Shown piece after piece: positions 52,788 through 61,078 of a DNA stretch of 64,000 bases. The position numbers and the translations under genes are program-made. This DNA comes from Marinobacterium profundum (lineage in GTDB: Bacteria > Pseudomonadota > Gammaproteobacteria > Pseudomonadales > Balneatricaceae). The stretch covers positions 1 through 64,000 of the forward strand of contig NZ_BCNS01000072.1 of assembly GCF_001528745.1 (NCBI RefSeq), written 5' to 3'. Position 1 is the stretch's first letter. Each line of letters opens with the position of its first letter. The notes below the pieces were generated by a model. The model was not told where the DNA came from. It saw nothing but the letters and a program-made list of their open reading frames with translations, and did no database searches.

Positions 52788-53476
52788 CAGACCTGCCCCC
52801 CGGCCTGCACAAAGCCCTCAAAGCTCAGTGACTCAAACCGCACCCGGCTTCCGACCTGCAACGGACGCTCCATACGCTGGCACAACGCCAGCATATCCAC
52901 CGCCGTACGCCCGATAACCTGCCAGCCCCCCGGCGACACCCAGGGATAGATCGCGGTCTGCCGGTCCGCCAGCGCCACACTGCCGGCCGGCACACTTGTC
53001 CGGGGCGAAGCCTTGCGCGGCACCTGCAGGCGCGCATCCGTATTACCCATAAAACAGAAGCCGGGACTGAAACCTATGGCATACACCAGGTACTCCTGAG
53101 CGCAGTGCAGCGCTATGACTTCATCACGAGCCAACCCCGTTAGCTGAACCACCTCATCCAGGTCAGGCGCCACCTCCGGGCCGTAATAGACGCCAACCGA
53201 AATAACCTCACCGCCGGCCAGGCTCCCAGACGCAACGCTGTCCAGATCATGCAGGGCTTCGCGCAACAAGGCGCAAAATGCCGTTACGCCGGTGCGGGAC
53301 AGATCCAGACTTATAAAAATACTGGCGTAGGAAGGCACCAGGTCGGTGATACAAGGTGCCAAACGCCGACGAATCAGCTCCGCAGCACGGCAAACGCGAA
53401 CACAAACAGCAGGCTCGATCTGCTCGCCCAGGTACAGCATGCATCCGGACTCGCCGGCGGGTTCGATCCGTATCAT
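52787..53476 (-). CDS. pxpB: 5-oxoprolinase subunit B
   Basis: This 229-residue protein has the PxpB/KipI blocks ITDLVPSYASIFISLD, YGPEVAPDLDEVVQLTGL and FMGNTDARLQVPRKASPRTS, then SVALADRQTAIYPWVSPGGW. The start at 53476 overlaps the pxpA stop by ATGA. Order A-B-C on one strand is the standard operon. Confidence 0.93.
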   Translation of the reverse strand: MIRIEPAGESGCMLYLGEQIEPAVCVRVCRAAELIRRRLAPCITDLVPSYASIFISLDLSRTGVTAFCALLREALHDLDSVASGSLAGGEVISVGVYYGPEVAPDLDEVVQLTGLARDEVIALHCAQEYLVYAIGFSPGFCFMGNTDARLQVPRKASPRTSVPAGSVALADRQTAIYPWVSPGGWQVIGRTAVDMLALCQRMERPLQVGSRVRFESLSFEGFVQAGGQV

Positions 53477-54207
53477 GACAGCGCCGCGCGTATGCGCCCG
53501 ACCGCTGCCAGCAGCTGTTCGTTGTCGCCATGCAGGCACAGAGTATCGACCTGCAACGGGATAGTAGTTCCCTCCAGAGTAGTGACCTGCCCCTGCTCTG
53601 CGATCTCCTTCACCTGGCACAGTACGCGATCGACATCGGTATGCACGGCGCCGGGTTTGATGCGCGGCACCAGTCGCCCGCTGGCATCATAGGCGCGATC
53701 AGCAAAGGCCTCGAACCAGAGCTCAACGCCCTGAATCGCCGCCCGTTCGCGCAGTGCCGCATTGGCACTTTCCCCCGCCCCCAGCACCACCAGCGGCAGA
53801 CCGGCATCGTAGCGCCGTACGGCCGCGATCATGCTGTCCAGGGTTGCTTCATCGCGCATCATTTTGTTGTAGAGCGCCCCATGGGGCTTAACATACTCGA
53901 CACGCCGCCCCTGGGCACGGCAGATTCCGTCCAGCGCACCTATCTGATACAGCACGCAGGCCTCCAGCTCATCAGCCTCCAGGGCAAATTCGCGGCGCCC
54001 AAACCCCAGCAGGTCGGGGTAGCCCGGATGTGCGCCTATGCTGACGTTATAACGACAGGCCAGCTGTACGGTACGCGCCATCGTCGTCGGGTCGGACGCG
54101 TGCATGCCGCAGGCGATATTGGCCATATCCACGAATGGCATCACCGCCTCATCGTTACCCTTGACCCAGCTGCCAAAGCTCTCGCCCATATCGCAATTAA
54201 ATTTCAT
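53473..54207 (-). CDS. pxpA: 5-oxoprolinase subunit A (LamB/YcsF family)
   Basis: This 244-residue protein has the signature CDMGESFGSW, NIACGMHASDP, GAHPGYPDLLGFGRR and VKPHGALYN. Together with PxpBC it recycles 5-oxoproline, a spontaneous damage product of glutamine. Start at 54207 with GAAGG upstream. This housekeeping operon supports a chromosomal origin for the right third of the window. Confidence 0.94.
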   Translation of the reverse strand: MKFNCDMGESFGSWVKGNDEAVMPFVDMANIACGMHASDPTTMARTVQLACRYNVSIGAHPGYPDLLGFGRREFALEADELEACVLYQIGALDGICRAQGRRVEYVKPHGALYNKMMRDEATLDSMIAAVRRYDAGLPLVVLGAGESANAALRERAAIQGVELWFEAFADRAYDASGRLVPRIKPGAVHTDVDRVLCQVKEIAEQGQVTTLEGTTIPLQVDTLCLHGDNEQLLAAVGRIRAALS

Positions 54208-54352
54208 CCAGTGACCTTCCGTAATCGTCTGATCACTTATGATAAACAAAACTTGAGCCTTTTTGTCGCGGCTTTGGCGGCCTCCCCAGCCGTGCTTCAC
54301 TCTATCCGCCGCGCCCCAAGTCGCTTTTTACTAAACACGCACAAGACACGCA

Positions 54353-54378
54353 CAAAAAAGGCTTCCCGCAGGAAGCCC
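54353..54378 (-). terminator. Rho-independent terminator after the acyl-CoA synthetase
   Basis: GGCTTCC-CGCA-GGAAGCC forms a 7-bp stem followed by T6 on the minus strand, 36 bp beyond the stop. It ends the liv/acyl-CoA synthetase operon. Confidence 0.88.
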
Positions 54379-54413
54379 AGAATGCACTCAGAGTATTGGC
54401 ATCAAAACGCCGG

Positions 54414-56051
54414 CTACGGGAGCTCTTTGGCCTGGGCCCGCAACACGAATTTCTGAATTTTGCCGGTGGAGGTTTTGGGCAGCTCGCAGAAAACCACGCT
54501 CTTGGGTACCTTGAAACGCGCCATATGCTCGCGACAGAACGCGATTATCTCATCCTGGGATGCGACAGCCCCGGCCTTGAGTGACACGAAGGCACAGGGT
54601 GTTTCACCCCATTTTTCATCCGGTCGCGCCACCACGGCCGCTTCCGCGACGGCGGGGTGGCGATACAGAACATCCTCCACCTCGATGCTGGAGATATTCT
54701 CACCACCGGAAATAATCACATCCTTGGAGCGATCCTTGATCTCGACATAGCCATCAGGATGCCATACCGCCAGATCGCCAGAATGAAACCAGCCACCGGC
54801 CAGACTTTCCTGAGTCGTGGCGGGATTTTTCAGATAACCCTTCATCACCAGATTGCCACGCATCATGATCTCGCCGATGGTCTGACCATCCTTTGGCACC
54901 TGTTGCAGGCTTTCGGGATCCGCCACCATAAGTCCATCCAGCATGGGGGCACGTACGCCCTGGCGTGATTTGAGACGCGCCTGCTCGGCCAGTGGGCGCT
55001 GATTCCAGTCCTCATGCCAGGCACAGATAACCGATGGGCCATAGGTTTCGGTCAGGCCATAGACATGGGTGACCTTGAAACCCAGCTCCTCCATGCCCTG
55101 GATCACCACCGCTGGCGGTGCGGCGCCTGCGGTCATAACCTTGACCTGGTGTTCGATATCCTGCTTGAGTTCATCCGGCGCGCCGTTGAGCATATTCAGC
55201 ACTATGGGCGCACCACAGAAATGATCCACTTTCTCGCGCCTGATGGCGTCGAAAATCGGCTCGGCCCGCACATGGCGCAAACACACGGAGGTGCCAGCAG
55301 CCAGTGCCAGGGTCCAGGGAAAACACCAGCCATTGCAGTGGAACATGGGCAGGGTCCACAGATACACGGGGCTGTCCCCCATATTCCAGGACACCAGGTT
55401 ACTGGTGGCATTCAGATAGGCGCCGCGGTGGTGGTACACCACACCTTTCGGATCCCCGGTGGTGCCGGAGGTGTAGTTCAGCGAAATCGCCTGCCACTCA
55501 TCATCTGGCATGGTCCAGGCCTCGCTTTCATCCCCCTCTATCAGCAACTGCTCGTAGGTCAGTTCGCCAAGCAGCTCCCCCTCCTGCCAGCTCGGATCAT
55601 CAATATCGATCACCAGCGGCGGATGGGCCATGCCTTGCAGCGCCTTGGCCACGACGCCTGAGAATTCCCGCTCGGTGATCAGCACCCGGGCCTCGGCATG
55701 TTGCAGGATAAAGGCAATAGCCTCGCTATCCAGCCGGGTATTGATAGAGTTGAGCACGGCACCGCTCATGGGCACACCAAAATGTGCTTCAAAGTGTTCA
55801 GGCAGGTTCGGTGCGATGATCGATACCGTATCGCCCGGCTGTACACCGCGTCGGCGCAGCGCACTGGCGAGTTTCACACAGCGCTGGTAGGTTTCCCCCC
55901 AGCTGCGCCGCAGCGAACCATGCACCAGCGCCGTGCGGTCTGGGTAGACAAAGGCCGTACGCTGCAGAAAGCTCAGCGGCGTCAGGGCGCTATAGTTGGC
56001 GGGCGTCTGTCCCAGGCCCTGCTCATAAGGGTGCTGCTCTTGATCCTGCAT
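54414..56051 (-). CDS. AMP-forming acyl-CoA synthetase (AlkK/DmdB-like)
   Basis: This 545-residue protein is a full-length ANL ligase: LNYTSGTTGDPKGVVYHHRG near residue 185, YGLTETYGP, WFHSGDLAVWHPDGYVEIKDRS, GGENISSIEVE and terminal PKTSTGKIQKF. It resembles medium-chain or 3-methylmercaptopropionate CoA ligases. It is the last gene of the liv operon, after livM. The likely logic is import of a short or medium organic acid by the ABC system and its activation to CoA. Confidence 0.88.
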   Translation of the reverse strand: MQDQEQHPYEQGLGQTPANYSALTPLSFLQRTAFVYPDRTALVHGSLRRSWGETYQRCVKLASALRRRGVQPGDTVSIIAPNLPEHFEAHFGVPMSGAVLNSINTRLDSEAIAFILQHAEARVLITEREFSGVVAKALQGMAHPPLVIDIDDPSWQEGELLGELTYEQLLIEGDESEAWTMPDDEWQAISLNYTSGTTGDPKGVVYHHRGAYLNATSNLVSWNMGDSPVYLWTLPMFHCNGWCFPWTLALAAGTSVCLRHVRAEPIFDAIRREKVDHFCGAPIVLNMLNGAPDELKQDIEHQVKVMTAGAAPPAVVIQGMEELGFKVTHVYGLTETYGPSVICAWHEDWNQRPLAEQARLKSRQGVRAPMLDGLMVADPESLQQVPKDGQTIGEIMMRGNLVMKGYLKNPATTQESLAGGWFHSGDLAVWHPDGYVEIKDRSKDVIISGGENISSIEVEDVLYRHPAVAEAAVVARPDEKWGETPCAFVSLKAGAVASQDEIIAFCREHMARFKVPKSVVFCELPKTSTGKIQKFVLRAQAKELP

Positions 56052-56104
56052 CGAACATCTCCGCTAGACAATTAACTGCAGCCCGGGACTCAGCCCAGGC
56101 CCGC

Positions 56105-57043
56105 TCAGAAGTTCTGCTTCAGCACCTTGCGGAACTGGCCGACGATGCCGTTGCGAAACGCCAGTACGCAGATCACGAAAATAGCCCCCATGATGATATG
56201 GATATAATTCCCCAGTTCTCCGCCAGACAGATAGTTTTGTATCGTAACAATGGCCGCCGCGCCCACCAGGGGCCCGAACAGTGTCCCCATACCACCCACC
56301 AGGGTCATCAGTACCACCTCGCCGGACATATGCCAGTGCACATCGGTCAGCGATGCCAGCTGAAACACCAGCGTCTTGGTGGAACCCGCCAGCCCTGCCA
56401 GCGCCGCAGAGATAATAAAGGCCACCCATTTATAATCGTTAACATTGTAGCCAAGTGAAATGGCGCGGGGCTCGTTTTCGCGAATAGCCTTGAGCACCTG
56501 GCCAAAGGGCGAGTGCACGGTGCGCTGAATCAGCCAGAAGCCAAACAGGAAGATGGCCAGCACAAAGAAGTACATCTGCAGGTTGTCAGACAGATCAATC
56601 ACGCCGAACAGATGTCCGCGCGGCACACCCTGCAAACCGTCCTCACCGCCTGTAAAGGGCGCCTGCAGGTAAAAGAAGAAAGCTAGCTGAGCCAGCGCCA
56701 GGGTCACCATGGCAAAGTAAATGCCTTCGCGGCGCACCGCCAGCTTGCCGTAGAGCGCACCCACCAGGCCCGCCACCACAGTGCCGGCCAGAATCCCAAG
56801 CTCAGGCGTGATGCCGGTGTTAATCATCAGATAGCCGGTGACATAGCCCCCTGTTCCCAGAAACACCGCATGACCAAAAGACAGCAGCCCGGCAAAGCCC
56901 AGCAGCAGGTTAAAGGCGCAGGCGAAAAGAGCAAAGCACAGCACCTTCATCAAAAACACCGGATAAAGCACAAAGGGTGCAACCAGTGCCAGCAGCAGTA
57001 ACACCAGATTGAGCTTCGAATGGGTAAAGATTGCAGTTTTCAT
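56105..57043 (-). CDS. livM: Branched-chain amino acid-type ABC permease (LivM)
   Basis: This 312-residue protein has about 9-10 membrane helices and LivM blocks: LLGFAGLLSFGHAVFLGTGG, AIRENEPRAISLGYNVNDYK and TLVGGMGTLFGPLVGA. AGGAG lies 8 bp before the ATG at 57043. It forms the permease with LivH. Confidence 0.92.
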   Translation of the reverse strand: MKTAIFTHSKLNLVLLLLALVAPFVLYPVFLMKVLCFALFACAFNLLLGFAGLLSFGHAVFLGTGGYVTGYLMINTGITPELGILAGTVVAGLVGALYGKLAVRREGIYFAMVTLALAQLAFFFYLQAPFTGGEDGLQGVPRGHLFGVIDLSDNLQMYFFVLAIFLFGFWLIQRTVHSPFGQVLKAIRENEPRAISLGYNVNDYKWVAFIISAALAGLAGSTKTLVFQLASLTDVHWHMSGEVVLMTLVGGMGTLFGPLVGAAAIVTIQNYLSGGELGNYIHIIMGAIFVICVLAFRNGIVGQFRKVLKQNF

Positions 57044-57066
57044 AAACAACTCCTCGCGATGCCGGC

Positions 57067-57954
57067 TCAGGCTTCCTTGCCAAACAGGCCCGCAGGCTTG
57101 ATCAGCAGAACGATCACCATCACCAGGAAGATCACCGTACTGGAGGCCTCCGGGTAAAAGTACTTGGTCAGACCTTCCACAACACCCATGCCAAGGCCGG
57201 TCAGAATGGCGCCGCCAATCGAGCCCATGCCACCGATAACAACGATGGCGAAGACGATAATCAGCAGATTGGAGCCCATGTCCGGCGACACTGAATACAC
57301 AGGCGCTGCCATCACACCGGCGAATCCCGCCAGCCCCACACCAAAACCGAAAGTCAGGGTGACCATCAAGGGCACATTGATGCCAAAGGCCTGCATCAGC
57401 TGGGCGTTCTCGGTGCCGGCGCGCAGATAAGCTCCCAGGCGAGTCTTTTCAATCATCCACCAGGTCGCGCCGCACACCAGGATAGAGGCAACAACAATCC
57501 AGGCCCGGTAGGCCGGCAGGTACATGAAGGGCAGTTTGAAACCGCCCTGCAGCGCTTCGGGAATGGCGTAGGCCATGCCGGAGGAGCCGAAAACATGGGT
57601 AAAGGTGCCCTGCAGCATCAGCGCTATGCCAAAAGTAAGCAGCAGGCTGTAAAGGTGATCTTCCTGGGCGATGGGGCGAATCAGCAGCCGCTCCATCAGT
57701 ATGCCCACGGCCCCAACGGCCAATGGCACAACAATCAGTGCCAGCCAGTAATTGATGCCCAGATAATTGAGCACCATCCAGGCGGCGAAAGCGCCCAGCA
57801 TGTACATCGCGCCCTGGGCGAAATTGATGATTTTCAGCAGACCGAAAATAATCGCCAGCCCCAGGCTCAGTAACGCGTAGAAAGAGCCGTTGATCAGGCC
57901 GACCAGCAGCTGACCAAAGAGCCCGAACAGATTGATGCCAAGAAAAGTGGCCAT
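57067..57954 (-). CDS. livH: Branched-chain amino acid-type ABC permease (LivH)
   Basis: This 295-residue protein has about 8 membrane helices and the LivH blocks NGSFYALLSLGLAIIFGLLK, NFAQGAMYMLGAF and VIGGMGSIGGAILTGLGMG. GAGG precedes the ATG. It is followed 23 bp later by livM and preceded by a strong hairpin after the binding-protein gene. Confidence 0.93.
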   Translation of the reverse strand: MATFLGINLFGLFGQLLVGLINGSFYALLSLGLAIIFGLLKIINFAQGAMYMLGAFAAWMVLNYLGINYWLALIVVPLAVGAVGILMERLLIRPIAQEDHLYSLLLTFGIALMLQGTFTHVFGSSGMAYAIPEALQGGFKLPFMYLPAYRAWIVVASILVCGATWWMIEKTRLGAYLRAGTENAQLMQAFGINVPLMVTLTFGFGVGLAGFAGVMAAPVYSVSPDMGSNLLIIVFAIVVIGGMGSIGGAILTGLGMGVVEGLTKYFYPEASSTVIFLVMVIVLLIKPAGLFGKEA

Positions 57955-57976
57955 AAGGTACCTCGGCTAACGCCAG

Positions 57977-58004
57977 CCCCGCAGCGGAATAATCCGCTGC
58001 GGGG
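57977..58004 (-). promoter_or_regulatory. Strong hairpin between the binding-protein gene and livH
   Basis: CCCCGCAGCGGA and TCCGCTGCGGGG form a perfect 12-bp stem around ATAA, 7 bp after the binding-protein stop. It probably stabilises the upstream mRNA and lowers permease expression. Confidence 0.75.
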
Positions 58005-58011
58005 CCCGTTA

Positions 58012-59226
58012 TCATGATTTAACGAAGTTGCATTCCGGCAGCATGGGCGCGTAGGCCGTATCGCCCGGAATTACGTCAAGCACCTTGAAGATATCGTCGG
58101 CGTCACGACGCTCGTCAGCCGTCTTGATCTGCACGTAATACATGTCATGCACCATGCGACCATCGGCACGCAGGGTGGCATTGCGGGCGAAGAAGTCGTC
58201 AGGCTTCATTTCCTTCATCTTCGCCATCACGGCATCGGACTCATCGGTACCGGCGGCTTCAATCGCCTTCAGATAATGCATGGTCATGGAATAGGCACCA
58301 GCGTGGCCCATGGCGGGAATGGCACCGTGGCGTTCCTTGAAGCGCGTGCTCCAGGCACGGGTGGCATCATCGTAGTCCCAGTAGAAGCCGGTGGTCAGCG
58401 TCATGCCGCCTGCGGTAGCAGGATCCATGGCCTGGGCATTGGGGGTAAAGACCAGCAGGCCGGCCACATCGGCGGTCTGGGTCAGGCCGAACTCGGCGGC
58501 GGTTTTCAGGGCGTTCACCGTATCACCACCGGCATTGGCCAGCGCCACCACGTCAGCACCCGAGGCCTGTGCCTGCAATACATAGGACGAGAAGTCCGTG
58601 GTGCCCAGCGGCGCACGCACGCCACCGACGACTTCGCCGCCATTTTCGACGATCACTTCAGTAGCGACGCCCTCAAGCGCATGACCGAAGGCGTAATCGG
58701 CAGTGATGAAAAACCACTTTTTCTTGCCCGACTGCACGATCGGCTTCACGGTGCCGTTCGCCATGGCCGCAACGTTATAGGTCCAGTGCACGTTGTACGG
58801 CGAGCAGGCGCTGGTGGTAAAGGCGTTGGATGCGGCGGTGGAAATCAGCGCGATCTTCTTGTTGTCGGTCAGCACCTTGGTCGCGGCACCCACCACGGCG
58901 GACGACACCAGCCCGCCCACCGCATCAACCTGTTCATTTTCAACCCATTGGCGTACCTTGGCCGAACCCACGTCGGGTTTGAGCTGATCGTCGGCGCTAA
59001 CCACTTCGATGGGCATGCCCAGCACGGTGCCACCAAAATCCTCCACCGCCATTTCAATGGCCGTCACGCAACCGGGGCCGCAGATATCGGCATAGACACC
59101 GCCCATATCAGCCAGCACGCCAATCTTGACCTTGTCATCGCTGACAGGTCCGGCCTGAACGAATCCCGCCAGGGCCGTGGTTGCTGCAACGGCTACCGCC
59201 AGCAGAGTCTTGTTCATTGTTTTCAT
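58012..59226 (-). CDS. ABC transporter periplasmic binding protein (LivK-like)
   Basis: This 404-residue protein has a signal peptide (LLAVAVAATTALAGFVQA) and a Peripla_BP_6 fold (VKIGVLADMGGVYADICGPG, ALISTAASNAFTT, KKWFFITADYAFGHALE). The start at 59226 (GGAG upstream) gives a good signal sequence. LivK-like proteins bind amino acids, but many relatives bind aromatic or short organic acids; with an acyl-CoA synthetase in the operon, the latter is plausible. Confidence 0.9.
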   Translation of the reverse strand: MKTMNKTLLAVAVAATTALAGFVQAGPVSDDKVKIGVLADMGGVYADICGPGCVTAIEMAVEDFGGTVLGMPIEVVSADDQLKPDVGSAKVRQWVENEQVDAVGGLVSSAVVGAATKVLTDNKKIALISTAASNAFTTSACSPYNVHWTYNVAAMANGTVKPIVQSGKKKWFFITADYAFGHALEGVATEVIVENGGEVVGGVRAPLGTTDFSSYVLQAQASGADVVALANAGGDTVNALKTAAEFGLTQTADVAGLLVFTPNAQAMDPATAGGMTLTTGFYWDYDDATRAWSTRFKERHGAIPAMGHAGAYSMTMHYLKAIEAAGTDESDAVMAKMKEMKPDDFFARNATLRADGRMVHDMYYVQIKTADERRDADDIFKVLDVIPGDTAYAPMLPECNFVKS

Positions 59227-59270
59227 TCTGTGCACTCCAGTTTTTCTTGTTGTTACGTGAGTCATGTTGC

Positions 59271-59317
59271 GTGATTCGTGATTCGTGATTCGTGATTCGT
59301 GATTCGTGATTCGTGAT
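59271..59317. repeat. Heptanucleotide tandem repeat (GTGATTC)6 plus a partial unit
   Basis: Six perfect GTGATTC units run from 59271 to 59312 and a seventh begins (GTGAT). It lies in the gap between livF and the binding-protein gene, 45-90 bp before that gene's start on the minus strand. Confidence 0.95.
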
Positions 59318-59336
59318 CAGTCTGTAGTGGCCATCG

Positions 59337-60053
59337 TTAGACGCCCAGGTAGGTGTTTAGCAGGTCGGTTTTGGCGACCAGTTCATGGGCATGGACTTCT
59401 TCGACTATATGGCCGTGTTCCATGACGTAATGCCGGTCGGCAATGGGGGCGGCGAAACGGAAATTCTGTTCCACCAGCAGGATGGTCAACCCGCGCTCCT
59501 TGAGCCCGAGCAGCACCTGGGCGAGTTTTTGCACTATGACGGGAGCCAGCCCCTCGGTAATTTCGTCCAGCAGCAGGATATTGGCGCCGGTGCGCAGAAT
59601 GCGGGCCAGTGCCAGCATCTGCTGTTCGCCACCGGACAAGCGTGTGCCCTGGCTATAACGGCGCTCATAGAGGTTGGGGAACATCTCGTACAGTTCCTCC
59701 ACGCTCATGCCGTCGGAACGTACCGCAGGCGGCAGCATCAGGTTTTCTTCCACATTGAGGCTCGAGAAAATACCGCGTTCTTCCGGGCAATACCCCAGCC
59801 CCAGATGGGCAATACGATGCGGCGCCAGATTCAGGGTTTCGCTACCGTTCACCATAATGCTGCCACTGCGCCGCCCTACCATGCCCATGATCGCGCGCAA
59901 AGTGGTGCTGCGCCCCGAGCCGTTGCGGCCCAGCAGCGTCACCAGTTCACCCTTGCGAATGGTCAAATCGATGCCGTGCAGAATATGGGACTCGCCATAG
60001 AAGGCGTGCAGGTCACTGATGCGGATTTTTTCATGCGAAGAAGACGTACTCAT
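59337..60053 (-). CDS. livF: ABC transporter ATPase (LivF-like) with Arg in Walker A
   Basis: This 238-residue ATPase has LSGGEQQMLALARIL (signature), LLLDEITEGLAP (Walker B) and LVEQNFRFA (switch His region with Gln/Asn variant). Walker A reads GRNGSGRST: the usual lysine is arginine. AGGAG precedes the ATG, which overlaps the livG stop by ATGA. It energises the LivHM importer together with LivG. Confidence 0.9.
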   Translation of the reverse strand: MSTSSSHEKIRISDLHAFYGESHILHGIDLTIRKGELVTLLGRNGSGRSTTLRAIMGMVGRRSGSIMVNGSETLNLAPHRIAHLGLGYCPEERGIFSSLNVEENLMLPPAVRSDGMSVEELYEMFPNLYERRYSQGTRLSGGEQQMLALARILRTGANILLLDEITEGLAPVIVQKLAQVLLGLKERGLTILLVEQNFRFAAPIADRHYVMEHGHIVEEVHAHELVAKTDLLNTYLGV

Positions 60054-60868
60054 GCCCCTGCTCCTGCAGCAACGCTGGAATTCACTCCGACCGCAGCAAC
60101 AGGCGCGGCCGGTTCGTCATCGGCAACCCCCAGATAGGCTTCACGTACTCTTGAGTCGGCCGACACGGAGGCGTAATCACCCTCGGTCAGGATGGCGCCA
60201 CGCTGCAGCACAGTAATGCGATCAGCCAGCTTGGCCACCACATGCAGGTTGTGCTCCACCATCAGGATGGTGCGCCCGGCCGACACGCGCTTAATCAGAT
60301 TGGCCACCACTTCAACGTCTTCGTGACCCATGCCCTGGGTCGGCTCATCCAGCAGCATCAGCTCCGGATCCAGCGCCAGGGTGGTGGCGATTTCCAGCGC
60401 CCGCTTGCGGCCATAGGGCAGATCCAGCGTCTTGCTGTGGGCGAACTCGCTCAGGCCCACGTCGTCCAGCAACGCCATGGCCTTGTCGTTAAGACGATCC
60501 AGCACCCGCTCGTGCTTCCAGAAATGAAAGCTGTTGCCTTCCTTGCGCTGCAGCGCCACACGCACGTTTTCCAGCACGCTGAGATTGGGGAAGACCGCCG
60601 ATATCTGGAACGAGCGCACAATACCAAGGCGAGCGATATCCGCCGACTTGCGGGCGCTAATATCCTTGCCATTGAACAGAAGCGCACCACTGGTGGGGGT
60701 CAGGTATTTGGTCAGCAGGTTGAATACTGTCGTCTTGCCGGCGCCGTTAGGGCCGATCAGCGCATGGATGGCGCCGCGTTCGATCTGCAGATTGACATCA
60801 TCCACGGCGGTAAAGCCCTTGAATGCCTTGATGAGATTTTTCGTTTCAAGAATAAGGTCCTGACTCAT
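60050..60868 (-). CDS. livG: ABC transporter ATPase (LivG-like)
   Basis: This 272-residue ATPase has canonical Walker A GPNGAGKTT, LPYGRKRALEIATTLALDPE (the LivG form of the signature), Walker B LMLLDEPTQGM and the switch MVEHNL. The LivG C-terminal tail continues about 30 residues (AYLGVADDEPAAPVAAVGV). It is the first gene of the operon; the start at 60868 excludes an upstream open stretch. It faces the sensor kinase gene divergently. Confidence 0.92.
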   Translation of the reverse strand: MSQDLILETKNLIKAFKGFTAVDDVNLQIERGAIHALIGPNGAGKTTVFNLLTKYLTPTSGALLFNGKDISARKSADIARLGIVRSFQISAVFPNLSVLENVRVALQRKEGNSFHFWKHERVLDRLNDKAMALLDDVGLSEFAHSKTLDLPYGRKRALEIATTLALDPELMLLDEPTQGMGHEDVEVVANLIKRVSAGRTILMVEHNLHVVAKLADRITVLQRGAILTEGDYASVSADSRVREAYLGVADDEPAAPVAAVGVNSSVAAGAGA

Positions 60869-60971
60869 GCAACATGTCCCCGCTGTCACGACCTGAAGCC
60901 GGCGCAGCTTTATTGTTGTATTCGGGATCGGGGCCAAAGCCCCTAGTTGCACTCAATCTAGGTCAGGACCG

Positions 60972-60990
60972 TTGCGCAATTTTGTCGCAA
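60972..60990. promoter_or_regulatory. Inverted repeat in the divergent livG / sensor kinase region
   Basis: TTGCG and CGCAA flank an AT-rich 9-bp core, about 100 bp from each gene start. It is a possible operator for the two divergent transcripts. It is short and could be chance. Confidence 0.3.
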
Positions 60991-61078
60991 ATATAACGAA
61001 ATGTAACAATGGTCGCGTCATAAGGGATTTCCCTAGTCAAGTTGGTTAAGATGGGGCACCTCCAGAGCGGGAAACACC

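Noticed and set aside
59271..59317. Possible CRISPR-like array
   Set aside because: The repeat unit is 7 bp with no spacers and no cas genes are near. It is a simple microsatellite.
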